Shown piece by piece: positions 53,335-62,578 of a stretch of 64,000 nt of DNA. The stretch is taken from assembly GCA_946481095.1 (NCBI GenBank), contig CAMLML010000011.1:1-64000 (forward strand), written 5' to 3'. Below the pieces are notes generated by a model that was given only the letters and a program-made list of their open reading frames with translations, was not told the DNA's origin and did no database searches. How positions within the stretch are numbered: position 1 is the first letter of the stretch; every line of letters begins with the position of its first letter. This DNA is from an uncultured Cellvibrio sp. Its GTDB lineage: Bacteria; Pseudomonadota; Gammaproteobacteria; Pseudomonadales; Cellvibrionaceae. Made by a program: the position numbers and the translations under genes.

Positions 53335-54015
53335 ATGAAAAAAATATTCATTTTTTGTGTATTCGCTTGTTTTTTGGCGTCATCAACACAGGCTTACGAT
53401 CTGAAGGATTTAAATCGAACCTTTGATAAGTCTCACAAGTGTAAAAAAGGCGATGAAAAATGTAAAAATCGCGAGCACTTGAAAGCTGCTGCAAGAGTAG
53501 CTGCGGTTGCGGTAGCTGTGAAACTGATTGCTGATATGGTTATCGAGCATAGATCAAAAAAAATCAAAGACGAGAATTCTGTCGCCGAAGAATATAAAAA
53601 AGAACATAAAAATCTGCCCAATGAGGCATTTGCATCTGCCTATGTCACCAATACCTTGCCAGGTAAAGTAGTTGAACCCGGTAATAAAGTGGTTATTAAA
53701 TCTGACATAGTGGTTGTGCCTGGCGCAAAAGAAAAATCTACATTGATTGAAGAAAAAATGGCAATTTTTGATAATGAAGACAACACCAAAGAGCTAAAAT
53801 CGTTAACAAAAGCTGTAAATGATAAGAACAAAAAAGCAGGAAGTTATGAAAATGAATTTTCGTTTACTTTACCTGAAGGTGTTCCCCAGGGCGTATATCC
53901 AATCAAAACAGAATTGTTGTTAAATGGAAAAGTGGTAAAGACTTCTGATACCGGTATTCAATTGGTATTGGAAGTGAATGATCAGGGACAAATGCAAATT
54001 GCGATGTTGGATTGA
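53335..54015 (+). CDS. Secreted protein, partner of the kinase
   Basis: 226 residues; signal peptide (1-20, MKKIFIFCVFACFLASSTQA), a basic region with Cys36 and Cys43 (CKKGDEKC, also C-x6-C-like), a hydrophobic helix (about 50-70) and a beta-rich C-terminus (about 100-226, GVPQGVYPIKTELLLNGKV) like an Ig/sandwich domain. Located 19 bp after the kinase with AGGAAGG upstream. Periplasmic function unknown; it may bind the kinase's external repeats. Confidence 0.7.
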   Translation: MKKIFIFCVFACFLASSTQAYDLKDLNRTFDKSHKCKKGDEKCKNREHLKAAARVAAVAVAVKLIADMVIEHRSKKIKDENSVAEEYKKEHKNLPNEAFASAYVTNTLPGKVVEPGNKVVIKSDIVVVPGAKEKSTLIEEKMAIFDNEDNTKELKSLTKAVNDKNKKAGSYENEFSFTLPEGVPQGVYPIKTELLLNGKVVKTSDTGIQLVLEVNDQGQMQIAMLD

Positions 54016-54026
54016 TTATGTTCTGA

Positions 54027-54058
54027 TTGAAAAAACGCCAGCGACTGCTGGCGTTTTT
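54027..54058 (+). terminator. Intrinsic terminator of the kinase operon
   Basis: AACGCCAGC-GACT-GCTGGCGTT followed by TTTATTTGG; perfect 9-bp stem. Confidence 0.88.
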
Positions 54059-54099
54059 ATTTGGAAAAAAGAAACAAGCTATTTGGATCCGGAATTTTT

Positions 54100-54184
54100 T
54101 GGTGCCCAGGAAAGGACTTGAACCTTCACGACTTGCGTCACCAACACCTGAAGCTGGCGTGTCTACCAATTTCACCACCTGGGC
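54100..54184 (-). tRNA. tRNA-Leu (CAG)
   Basis: 85 bases, 5' GCCCAGG pairs with CCTGGGC, a class II variable arm (TGACGCAAGTCG), anticodon loop with CAG and a genomically encoded ACCA end. The degenerate copy at 3357 lies on the other strand. Confidence 0.95.
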
Positions 54185-54342
54185 ATAGGGGCTACTGCTG
54201 AGGTGGCGCACTATAAATACCCGATCAGGGCTTGTCAATGGAGATCCGGGATACCCCGGGATTGGATATTCTGGTGGGTTTGTTAACTTGGCTGGCTTAT
54301 ACTGGAAAGCACTACAAAATGACTTATTTAAGGCTATGAATC

Positions 54343-56910
54343 TTGGCTAAACGAAAAAAAATCCCTGCTGACCCTTTTGCCGCTCGCGAAGCCGAAAAAT
54401 ATCAAAATCCGGTTCCCAGTCGCGAATATATTTTGGAACTTCTTGATAACGCAGAACATCCTGTCACACATGAACAAATGTGTGAAATGTTGAATATTGT
54501 GGATGAAGAGCGTGTTGAAGCTTTGCGTCGTCGATTGATTGCCATGGCACGGGATGGGCAATTAATCAGTAATCGCCGTGATGCTTATGTACGTTCTGAC
54601 AAAATTGATATGGTGCGTGGAGTGGTGCAAGGTCACAGGGATGGCTATGGTTTTGTGATTCGTGCCGATGGCGGCGATGATATTTATCTGCACAATCGAC
54701 AAATGCGTAAAGTCTTCGATGGAGATGAAGTTCTGGTCAGGTTGAGTGGTGAACAGTATCGGGGTAAAGAAGAAGGCGCAATCATAGAAGTTTTGTCGCG
54801 CAATACCACGCAATTGGCGGGGCGTTTTTTTAATGAAAATGGATTGCAATTTGTCAGGCCGGAAAATTCCCGAATCACGCAGGACATCATGGTTCCTTTT
54901 GGTAGCTACGGCGGCGCCAAACATGGGCAAATAGTGGTAGTGGAAATTACCTTGCAGCCAGATAAAAATCGTTTACCGGCTGGTCGTGTGATTCAGGTTT
55001 TGGGTGATCATATGGCTCCCGGAATGGAAATCGAATTAGCGATACAAGCCCACGGTATTCCGAATTTTTGGCCGGAAGATGTAAAAAAAGAAGCCTCACA
55101 ATTATCTACAGAAGTTTCTGCTCAGGACAAAAAACATCGAGTTGATTTGCGCGATCTTCCGTTGATTACTATCGATGGCGAGGACGCGCGTGATTTTGAT
55201 GACGCTGTTTATTGTGAAAAACGCCGAGGTGGATGGCGTTTGTTTGTCGCAATTGCCGATGTGTCACATTATGTTGCTGTTGATTCTGCACTGGATAAAG
55301 AAGCAATTGCACGCGGAAATTCTGTTTATTTTCCTGATTTTGTTGTGCCCATGTTGCCTGAAGCTTTATCCAATGGGTTGTGTTCATTGAATCCGGATGT
55401 TGATCGCTTGTGCATGGTTTGCGAAATGAATATTAGCCCGGCAGGTCGAATCACAGCTTATGAGTTTTATGAAGCAGTGATGCATTCTCATGCACGATTG
55501 ACTTATACCAAAGTGGATAAACTGTTGCGCGGTAAGGATGCTGAATCTGATCAGTTAAGAGCTGAATACTCAGCTGTAATGCCGGGTATTGAACGACTGC
55601 AAAAATTATTTGAATGTTTGCGTGAGGCAAGGGATGCGCGTGGTGCAATCGATTTTGAAACTGTTGAAACGCGCATCATGTTTAATGACGAAAGAAAAAT
55701 TGAACGCATAGTTCCGATTAAACGTAATGATGCACATAAATTAATTGAAGAATGCATGTTGTGTGCGAATGTTTGTGCAGCCGCTTTTCTTGAAAAGCAT
55801 CAGCTCACCGGGCTTTATCGTGTTCATGAAGGTCCCTCAGAACAAAAACTGGCGAACCTGCGACAATTTTTAGCTGAATTGGGATTTGGTTTGGGTGGGG
55901 GTGACAGGCCGTCTTCAGCCGATTATCAACAAGTCATGCAAATGATTCAGGGCAGAAGCGATGCCCATTTGATTCAGACAGTAATGTTGCGCAGTATGCG
56001 ACAAGCTATGTATCAAGTTGAAAATCATGGTCATTTTGGATTGGGATATGATGCTTATACTCACTTCACTTCACCTATTCGTCGTTATCCGGATTTGTTG
56101 GTTCATCGCGCAATCCGTTCTGTTATCCGTAGTGACAAGCCTTCTACACATGTGCGCAGGGTTGCGTCCGCAAAAGCTATACCATTAAGAAAAATTTACC
56201 CTTACAGCATCAGTGATATGTTGATGTTTGGCGAGCAATGTTCGCGCACCGAACGTCGTGCGGATGAGGCCACGCGGGACGTTATCAGTTGGTTGAAGTG
56301 TGAGTTTTTGCGCGATCAGGTGGGTGGGATATATGAAGGTCACGTCAGTTCAGTGACCAGTTTTGGTTTATTTGTGGAATTGAATGATCTCTATGTTGAG
56401 GGTTTGGTACACATTACTTCTTTGCCTCATGACTATTATCGCTTTGAACCTGCTATGCACAGATTGATTGGTGAAAGAACCCGAAAAGTGTTTGGCTTGG
56501 GTGATGATTTGATGGTCAAAGTAGTTGGAGTTGATTTGGATAATCGAAAAATCGATTTTGAATTGGAATCTGTTGTGAGCCAGCACAAACAAAAAGCATC
56601 GACAGGTAAAGCGGCTATCAAACCTGCAACCAAAAATTCAGCCAGTACTTCGGCTAAGACAGGTAAAGCCAAGTCTCCTAAAAAAGTAGCTGATAAAACT
56701 TCAGGCAAAATTACGAGTACAACAACTGGAAAGACAAAACCAACCGGGAGTAAAACCAGTGGCACTCAGGCTAAAAAAACGACAAGTAAACCAAAGGCGA
56801 CAGCAATTCAGCCTGTCGCGCCAAAGAAGACTAAAGCGAATATTGTCACCGCTAAGAAGAAAAATGTTTCTGCGAAAAAAATGGTTAAAAATAATGCGAA
56901 GAATCCATGA
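54343..56910 (+). CDS. rnr: Ribonuclease R
   Basis: 855 residues, TTG start after AAGG (54331-54334). An ATG four bases on, in another frame, gives only MNLG-stop. N-terminal winged helix and cold-shock domains (about 80-240), RNB catalytic domain (LPLITIDGEDARDFDDAVYC with the four Asp, about 270-600), S1 domain (about 635-720, EGHVSSVTSFGLFVELND) and a very long Lys/Thr-rich tail (about 730-855). Degrades structured RNA in mRNA and rRNA turnover, 3' to 5'. The tail is longer than in E. coli. The next gene rlmB follows 29 bp on, as in many gammaproteobacteria. Confidence 0.95.
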   Translation: MAKRKKIPADPFAAREAEKYQNPVPSREYILELLDNAEHPVTHEQMCEMLNIVDEERVEALRRRLIAMARDGQLISNRRDAYVRSDKIDMVRGVVQGHRDGYGFVIRADGGDDIYLHNRQMRKVFDGDEVLVRLSGEQYRGKEEGAIIEVLSRNTTQLAGRFFNENGLQFVRPENSRITQDIMVPFGSYGGAKHGQIVVVEITLQPDKNRLPAGRVIQVLGDHMAPGMEIELAIQAHGIPNFWPEDVKKEASQLSTEVSAQDKKHRVDLRDLPLITIDGEDARDFDDAVYCEKRRGGWRLFVAIADVSHYVAVDSALDKEAIARGNSVYFPDFVVPMLPEALSNGLCSLNPDVDRLCMVCEMNISPAGRITAYEFYEAVMHSHARLTYTKVDKLLRGKDAESDQLRAEYSAVMPGIERLQKLFECLREARDARGAIDFETVETRIMFNDERKIERIVPIKRNDAHKLIEECMLCANVCAAAFLEKHQLTGLYRVHEGPSEQKLANLRQFLAELGFGLGGGDRPSSADYQQVMQMIQGRSDAHLIQTVMLRSMRQAMYQVENHGHFGLGYDAYTHFTSPIRRYPDLLVHRAIRSVIRSDKPSTHVRRVASAKAIPLRKIYPYSISDMLMFGEQCSRTERRADEATRDVISWLKCEFLRDQVGGIYEGHVSSVTSFGLFVELNDLYVEGLVHITSLPHDYYRFEPAMHRLIGERTRKVFGLGDDLMVKVVGVDLDNRKIDFELESVVSQHKQKASTGKAAIKPATKNSASTSAKTGKAKSPKKVADKTSGKITSTTTGKTKPTGSKTSGTQAKKTTSKPKATAIQPVAPKKTKANIVTAKKKNVSAKKMVKNNAKNP

Positions 56911-56939
56911 CGGTAGTTATTCTTTGAATGAGGACAAGA

Positions 56940-57689
56940 GTGAAAACTGAACTTATTTTTGGGTTGCATTCTGTTCAGGCCATTTTAAAGACTGCACCGC
57001 AACGCATTTTGAATTTGTATGTACTACAGGGTAGAAGCGACCAGCGTCTGCAAAAAATTTTACACTTGGCAGAAACCAACGGTATCGCAGTTGCCAGTAT
57101 CAGCAGGCAAAAACTGGATGATATGTGTAATGATGAAAATCACCAGGGATTGGTTGCTGTGTGTAATCCGGGTGAAATTCAGGACGAAACTTTTTTATTT
57201 AAACTAATTGAACAACTTTCAGAGCCTGCTTTTTTATTGATTTTGGATGGTGTAACTGATCCTCATAATCTGGGTGCCTGTATGCGAACAGCTGAAGCAG
57301 CAGGTGTACATGCGGTGATTGCACCCAAAGATAAATCTGCAGGGCTTACACCCGTTGCACGAAAAGTGGCTTGTGGTGCTGCAGAAGTTTTGCCATTTAT
57401 TAATGTTACCAATCTCGCGCGCACATTGAAGAAGTTGCAAGAAAAAGGTGTCTGGTTATATGGCACGTCAGGAGATGCTGAAAAATCTGTTTACGAAACA
57501 GAATTAACGGGATCAATTGCTATTTTAATGGGAGCGGAAGGCGATGGAATGCGCCGACTCACAACGGAAACCTGCGATCATTTAATGAATATTCCTATGG
57601 CGGGAATGGTCAGTAGTTTGAATGTATCGGTGGCTACGGGGGTTTGTTTATTTGAAGCGGTCAGGCAGAGAAAACAAACCCCACCCTAA
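56940..57689 (+). CDS. rlmB: 23S rRNA (Gm2251) 2'-O-methyltransferase RlmB
   Basis: 249 residues with GTG start at 56940 (MKTELIFGLHSVQAILK) after AGGA at good spacing; the ATG at 56928 has no site. SPOUT motifs: LDGVTDPHNLGACMRTAEAA, LMGAEGDGMRRLT and IPMAGMVSSLNVSVATGVCL. Methylates G2251 of the P-loop of 23S rRNA; the N-terminal L30e-like domain is intact. Forms an operon with rnr. Confidence 0.95.
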   Translation: MKTELIFGLHSVQAILKTAPQRILNLYVLQGRSDQRLQKILHLAETNGIAVASISRQKLDDMCNDENHQGLVAVCNPGEIQDETFLFKLIEQLSEPAFLLILDGVTDPHNLGACMRTAEAAGVHAVIAPKDKSAGLTPVARKVACGAAEVLPFINVTNLARTLKKLQEKGVWLYGTSGDAEKSVYETELTGSIAILMGAEGDGMRRLTTETCDHLMNIPMAGMVSSLNVSVATGVCLFEAVRQRKQTPP

Positions 57690-57765
57690 CCCTCCCCTTC
57701 GAAAGGGGAGGGGATCAGTTCCTACCTCTTGTGGAGGGGGAGGTTAGGAGGAGTGCTGGTAGTGG
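57690..57765. repeat. REP-like GC-rich inverted repeat
   Basis: Between rlmB and the lipoprotein: CCCTCCCCTT-TCGAA-like AAGGGGAGGG palindrome (ACCCTAACCCTCCCC ... GGGGAGGGG) followed by CCTACCTC ... GAGGGGGAGGTTAGG. Two GGGGAGG-rich inverted pairs are typical of intergenic REP/BIME-type elements that are common in related genomes. May stop transcription and stabilise mRNA. Confidence 0.5.
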
Positions 57766-57797
57766 TAAGAAATTAATATTTTTAGCGGAAATATTTT

Positions 57798-57965
57798 ATG
57801 AAAAAACTTACATCAATTTCTGTTTTTGTCACTATAGGTTTGTTAACCGCCTGTTCCCCAAAAGTCGGTAGCCCCGAATGGTGTGAAAAGATCAAAGAAA
57901 AAGACAAGGGCGATGTTTCGATTAACGAAGCAAAAGACTACGCCAAACATTGTATTTTCAAATAA
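57798..57965 (+). CDS. DUF3012 small lipoprotein
   Basis: 55 residues: MKKLTSISVFVTIGLLTACS, lipobox LTAC, then PKVGSPEWCEKIKEKDKGDV and NEAKDYAKHCIF. The pattern VGSxxWCxxxKEKxKGD ... NEAxDYAKHC matches DUF3012 lipoproteins of gammaproteobacteria. GCGGAAATATTTT precedes the start. Role unknown. Confidence 0.8.
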   Translation: MKKLTSISVFVTIGLLTACSPKVGSPEWCEKIKEKDKGDVSINEAKDYAKHCIFK

Positions 57966-57984
57966 ATATTTAAAGAGAATGAAG

Positions 57985-58587
57985 ATGTACGATCAATATG
58001 ATGGAATTATTTTTGATATGGATGGCACATTGGTAGACAGTGGAAAATTGCATGAGAAGGCCTGGACTGCAACATTGGAAAAATATCGAATTCCAATTGA
58101 TTTTCCGTTAATGCGCTCTTTGGCTGGTGTTCCTACCAAAGGCACTATAGAAATTTTATTAAAAAAATTTGATGTCACTGTCAATGCCAGCTTGGATGAA
58201 ATGAATAATTACAAGGAAAAATTTGTGCATGAACATATGCATCAATATGTGAAACCAACGGAGTTGGTTGAAATTGCCAAACGCTATTATGGAAAAAAAC
58301 CAATGGCAGTTGGCACAGGAGCTTATACGCAAGAAGCCAGGACCATCTTGACACTCTGCGGTATTGATCAATTGGTTAGCGTAGTAGTGGGGGCAGATCA
58401 GGTAAAAAATCCCAAACCGGCACCGGATACTTTTTTATTGTGCGCGCAATTGTTGAATCTGGATCCTGCAGGCTGCGTAGTATTTGAAGATTCACCTATG
58501 GGGTTACGTGCCGCTGCAGATGCGGGTATGGCAGGTGTTGATGTGCTTAAAGTTCACAATATAGTAAATGATTATTTTTTGTCATAA
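57985..58587 (+). CDS. HAD-family sugar phosphatase, YqaB-like
   Basis: 200 residues from MYDQYDGIIFDMDGTLVDSG (upstream ATG at 57979 has worse spacing; GAGAATGAAG precedes 57985). HAD motifs: DMDGT, VGTGAYTQEA, GADQVKNPKPAPDTFLLCAQ and FEDSPMGLRAA. Sequence wording (PMAVGTGA..., KPAPDTFLLCAQ) is close to E. coli YqaB, which hydrolyses fructose-1-phosphate and related sugar phosphates. Confidence 0.85.
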   Translation: MYDQYDGIIFDMDGTLVDSGKLHEKAWTATLEKYRIPIDFPLMRSLAGVPTKGTIEILLKKFDVTVNASLDEMNNYKEKFVHEHMHQYVKPTELVEIAKRYYGKKPMAVGTGAYTQEARTILTLCGIDQLVSVVVGADQVKNPKPAPDTFLLCAQLLNLDPAGCVVFEDSPMGLRAAADAGMAGVDVLKVHNIVNDYFLS

Positions 58588-58601
58588 ACACTGTTTGATT
58601 G

Positions 58602-60272
58602 TTAAGTCACTTTATTGTAACTCATGCAGACTTTGTTTTTCCCGTTTGATTTCGCTCTGTATAGAGCTTCATCGGCTCTTCTGATCATTTCTTTTGCGGA
58701 TTGATCATGAGAATTTTGTGAGATACCTGCACTGAATGTTACCTTGAATTTATGTTCTTTTTCATTAAATTGAATAGCCTCAAAACTTTTACGTAATTCA
58801 TTTATCAAGTTGCCTGCATTGTTGACATCTGTGTCGGGAAGTACCAGCATGAATTCTTCTCCACCGTAACGTCCCATCAAATCTGAAATACGTAATCGCT
58901 GCTTCAGTAATTGCGACATTGCTTTTATTACTTTGTCTCCTGCCTGATGTCCCCAGGTGTCATTGATTGATTTGAAATTGTCTAAATCAATCATCACAAT
59001 ACTGCAATGACGTCTGTGGCGATTGGCCAGAGCGATATTTTTTTCGGCCGCGAGTTGAATTTGAGCATGGTTTAACAGTCCAGTTAAACTATCTTCAAAC
59101 ATAAAAGAAGAAAGAAGTCTTGCCCGCTCAACACGGGATCTGATTTGCCGAACTAATTCAGCAACGGGCATGCCTTTTTGTAACAAATCATCTGATCCTA
59201 TTTCCAATAATAGAGTTTTGTTATCCTCTTCTGCGGATAAAAATAAAATTGGAATAGATTGATATTCTGGAAATTGCCTTATAACAGCCGCCAATTCGTT
59301 ACCTTTTACAATTGGCATATTAATATCTAAAACCAATATGTCAGGACGAGATTTTTCCATTCTCTCCAAAACATCCAGGGGATTATTGGATATATCGACT
59401 TTCATGCCTGCAGCAGCGAGAATATTGCTGTAGTAGTTAAGAATAGATTCTTGATCATCTACAAACAAAACATTTGGTGGCCTAACACTGAGAAGATTAA
59501 GTTCTGATTTGATCATATTAACTAAAACAGGTGCTTCTATGCTTTTTAAGATAAAAGCACTGGCGCCTGCTCTTACTGCTGCCAGTCTGCAATCAAAATC
59601 ATTTTTATTGGAAATAATAAACGTTTTAATTCGTATATCAGCTAATTGACGGCTTAGGTTAAGAATCAATGAGTCGGAATAATCTGAAATTGATAAACTA
59701 AGAATTACCAATAATGGCAGTTGCTCACGAGTCTTTTCCAGCATGCTGTCAGCATCCCGAAAATTTATGACTGATAAACCATAAGCGTTTAAGTTTTCAG
59801 TCATTTTTTCTGCGTAAAGAACATCATCGTCTAAATAAAATATAAGATTATTTTCTGTTTTATTTTTTTGAAAATAATTTTCATCTGCAATAAGTGATGG
59901 TTTTGATGTTGATTCGTTGTTAGCTTCAGTTTGAATGCCTTCAATAATAGTAGTCAGTGCTATTATTTTTTGTTCAATATTTTGCTTTGATTCAACATTA
60001 TTCATTTGTTGTATTGATTCATGCATGAAAGGTTTAAGCAATGTTTCAATCTCTCTTGCCATAGTGCTCAGGTTTGACAATCCGAAAGTTCCGCTGGTGC
60101 CAATCAAATTGTGCACATTGCGATGCAGTTGGGTAATATATTCATGCTTCCATTCTTTTTTTAAGATTGACCAGTCATCTTTTATAGCATTGATTTTTTC
60201 TGGTAGTTGGATGAGATATTGATTTTTTAGTTTTTTAAGGTGATCTTCAAAATTTATACTACTTGCGCTCAT
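58602..60272 (-). CDS. HPt-REC-REC-GGDEF signalling protein
   Basis: 556 residues. N-terminal HPt-like helical domain (His in HNLIGTSGTFG), a degenerate receiver (about 145-255), a second receiver (about 262-380, VLFVDDQESIL with Asp in LVLDINMPIV), and a GGDEF domain ending in GRYGGEEFMLVLPDTD with an intact GGEEF active site. No EAL domain. Predicted diguanylate cyclase that makes c-di-GMP after phosphorelay. Start ATG at 60272 lies 3 bp after the stop of the membrane sensor, which marks an operon. Confidence 0.85.
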   Translation of the reverse strand: MSASSINFEDHLKKLKNQYLIQLPEKINAIKDDWSILKKEWKHEYITQLHRNVHNLIGTSGTFGLSNLSTMAREIETLLKPFMHESIQQMNNVESKQNIEQKIIALTTIIEGIQTEANNESTSKPSLIADENYFQKNKTENNLIFYLDDDVLYAEKMTENLNAYGLSVINFRDADSMLEKTREQLPLLVILSLSISDYSDSLILNLSRQLADIRIKTFIISNKNDFDCRLAAVRAGASAFILKSIEAPVLVNMIKSELNLLSVRPPNVLFVDDQESILNYYSNILAAAGMKVDISNNPLDVLERMEKSRPDILVLDINMPIVKGNELAAVIRQFPEYQSIPILFLSAEEDNKTLLLEIGSDDLLQKGMPVAELVRQIRSRVERARLLSSFMFEDSLTGLLNHAQIQLAAEKNIALANRHRRHCSIVMIDLDNFKSINDTWGHQAGDKVIKAMSQLLKQRLRISDLMGRYGGEEFMLVLPDTDVNNAGNLINELRKSFEAIQFNEKEHKFKVTFSAGISQNSHDQSAKEMIRRADEALYRAKSNGKNKVCMSYNKVT

Positions 60273-60274
60273 TG

Positions 60275-62488
60275 TTAAAACCCGATTTTTGTCATGGCCA
60301 ATGGAAACTCCATGTAGGTTAAAATGTTTTCAGTCAGGCAACCGCCTTTGATGATAGGTTCAATATCTGCTGAGGCGTGCATTTTTTGTAATATGAGTTG
60401 TAAATCCTGCCATTTTTTATTTTGCTTTATCTGCGCTGCATGATTGTTTTTTTCTACGGTATAGATTCTTATTTTGCCTTTGGTTTCTTCTACAAATACT
60501 TTGATTTCACTAAATGGAAGATTGTTATCGGCGGAAATATCAAGAAAACAGGCTATGGCTTGTTCAAGTAAATCATCATCAATCTGAATGTTTTCATCAT
60601 AAATTCTACTGACTATCAAAAATCTTGAGCCGCGCAATTCGGCTATATGTTTGTAGTTAGTAATGTGGTGATTAAATGCATCTATGGCTTTTGCAGATTG
60701 CAAATGAATATGATGAGGAGAATCATTGTCGTTAAGTACATTTTGTAATTTTTTTTGTAGATGCTCATTTTCATTCTTTGCAGATTTAATAAGGCTGTTA
60801 CTACTGCTATGTTTCTGTGATTGGATATTTCTTTCCAGTATGTCCAGTGCCAGGCCTATTGCATGCGCAGGAATTTGCAATTCTTTAACAAGTTTATTCA
60901 GTTCGTTTTTATGGGTTTCACGTAATGTTTTCTTTTCACTAATATCCCGCATTATTCCAATAAACATGGGTTCACCGTTGCGGGTAATACGGGATACCAT
61001 CAGGTCCATAGGGAAGTGTTTGCCGTTGCGCCTGACGGCGGTAACCTCCCGGCCTATACCAATAATATTTTTCTTACCGGTTTTTAAGTGATCGCTGATT
61101 TTTTTGTTGTGATCGGCTCGGTAATATTCGGGCATTAATTCGGTAATGTTTTTATCGATAATTTGATTGGCTTGATATCCGAAAATAGTTTCGGCTGCTT
61201 TGTTAAAAGTTTTAATAATGCCATATCTATCTATAGTCACTATGCCATCGGCAATATCATCCAGAATAGTTTGTGTTTGAATATTGGACTCTTCAAGCAC
61301 AGCCAGATCCTTCTTGTGTCTGTCTTGTAATTGGATGGTATTAATAAACTGGCCAATTAAATTGGTGACAGGTAAGAAAAGATCAAGCGTTTTCTCGTTG
61401 TAAGTTGCTGTTGAATTGGCCAGGCATAAAATGGCGAGCAATTGGTTGCTATGGAAAATCGGAATGCCAACGAGATTAAATATTTCAGGGTGTTTTTCCG
61501 GCATTCCGGTGCTGCGGATGTCATGGCGTGGGTTTCCACAAAATATGGGTTTCCCGGATTGCATGATGCTGCCAAAAATTCCATTCAGATTTTTGAATTC
61601 AGGCAATGGATTGGTGATGCCTGTTTTGAAAAAATCATATGCAGGATTATTTTTAGGGAAATCCAGCGTCATCATTTTCATGTAAGGTTTTTTTTCCGGG
61701 TCATATAAGACTTCGGCAATAAACCCCATTTCACTTTTACTGATCTGTACACTACGGCTGAGCACAGATTGCATGGCATCGAGATAATTCTTGTCGTTGA
61801 TAAATTGGCTTTGCACTTTGGTTACAGTTGAGTCGATTTCACGATTCTTTTGTAATTCGTTGCTGAGATTCAACAGTACTTCATTTTGCTTGATCTGTTT
61901 TCTCAATTCTTTTTGTGCTCTGCCACTACTGATAATCACAAAAAAAATAAAAAGTAACGACATGGCTGACATGGCAATTGCTGTGGGGCTGTCATCCATC
62001 ACAATTCGAATGCTAAGAGGGCATATGGCAAGTAATGCAAAAGAGACAGCTGAGATACGATCCGATGAGAGAGAAGTCAGTGAGCCACTGACAACACCGG
62101 CAAGGGAAAAAGCTAACAATGCCTGATAAATGGAATTATCTTTTGCATAAATCAGTATGGCTGCACTACCCCAGGCAATACCACCTGCAGCAGCACCTAT
62201 CCGAAACAGCAGTAACCAGAGTTGGCGGCTATAAAGCTGATCTACGTTCAGCCAAAATTGCCAGAGTGCCAGACGTGTGATCAGTGTGATTCCCAGAATT
62301 AAATTCCAATAAATTATTTCAGCCTGACCTACGACTGTCAGATGAGAAATACTTAATATCAGTGCAATGATCAGTGAAGAAATTAATGATAAAGGCAAGC
62401 TTCTATACAGAAGCTGTACTTGCTCCTGAAGATAGAGGTTTGTTGAAAAATGATCCGGCAGGTCAGCCGAATCCGGTCGTTCGCTCAT
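60275..62488 (-). CDS. Membrane sensor with GAF and PAS domains, degenerate kinase
   Basis: 737 residues from MSERPDSADL (after GGACATACTTA). Seven-helix-like N-terminal membrane region (about 35-200), GAF domain (about 240-400, FCGNPRHDIRSTGMPEKHPE, FNLVGIPIFHSNQLL), PAS domain (about 425-545, ADGIVTIDRYGIIKTFNKAA) and a C-terminal helical/ATPase-like region. The expected phosphoacceptor H-box is replaced by ELNKLVKELQIPAHAIGLAL, and N-box/G-box motifs are not obvious, so it may have lost kinase activity. Partner of the HPt-GGDEF gene downstream. Confidence 0.75.
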   Translation of the reverse strand: MSERPDSADLPDHFSTNLYLQEQVQLLYRSLPLSLISSLIIALILSISHLTVVGQAEIIYWNLILGITLITRLALWQFWLNVDQLYSRQLWLLLFRIGAAAGGIAWGSAAILIYAKDNSIYQALLAFSLAGVVSGSLTSLSSDRISAVSFALLAICPLSIRIVMDDSPTAIAMSAMSLLFIFFVIISSGRAQKELRKQIKQNEVLLNLSNELQKNREIDSTVTKVQSQFINDKNYLDAMQSVLSRSVQISKSEMGFIAEVLYDPEKKPYMKMMTLDFPKNNPAYDFFKTGITNPLPEFKNLNGIFGSIMQSGKPIFCGNPRHDIRSTGMPEKHPEIFNLVGIPIFHSNQLLAILCLANSTATYNEKTLDLFLPVTNLIGQFINTIQLQDRHKKDLAVLEESNIQTQTILDDIADGIVTIDRYGIIKTFNKAAETIFGYQANQIIDKNITELMPEYYRADHNKKISDHLKTGKKNIIGIGREVTAVRRNGKHFPMDLMVSRITRNGEPMFIGIMRDISEKKTLRETHKNELNKLVKELQIPAHAIGLALDILERNIQSQKHSSSNSLIKSAKNENEHLQKKLQNVLNDNDSPHHIHLQSAKAIDAFNHHITNYKHIAELRGSRFLIVSRIYDENIQIDDDLLEQAIACFLDISADNNLPFSEIKVFVEETKGKIRIYTVEKNNHAAQIKQNKKWQDLQLILQKMHASADIEPIIKGGCLTENILTYMEFPLAMTKIGF

Positions 62489-62578
62489 TAAGTATGTCCA
62501 TTCAAGTTGGTGCGGACCGGCTATGATCACACGGCTTGAGTATAGTCCAAGCCGTGTGGGGCGCTAGATTTACCCTGT

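Noticed and set aside
3357..54184. The two tRNA-Leu copies as ICE attachment sites
   Set aside because: They are inverted rather than direct repeats and each spans the whole gene, so they are not att duplications.
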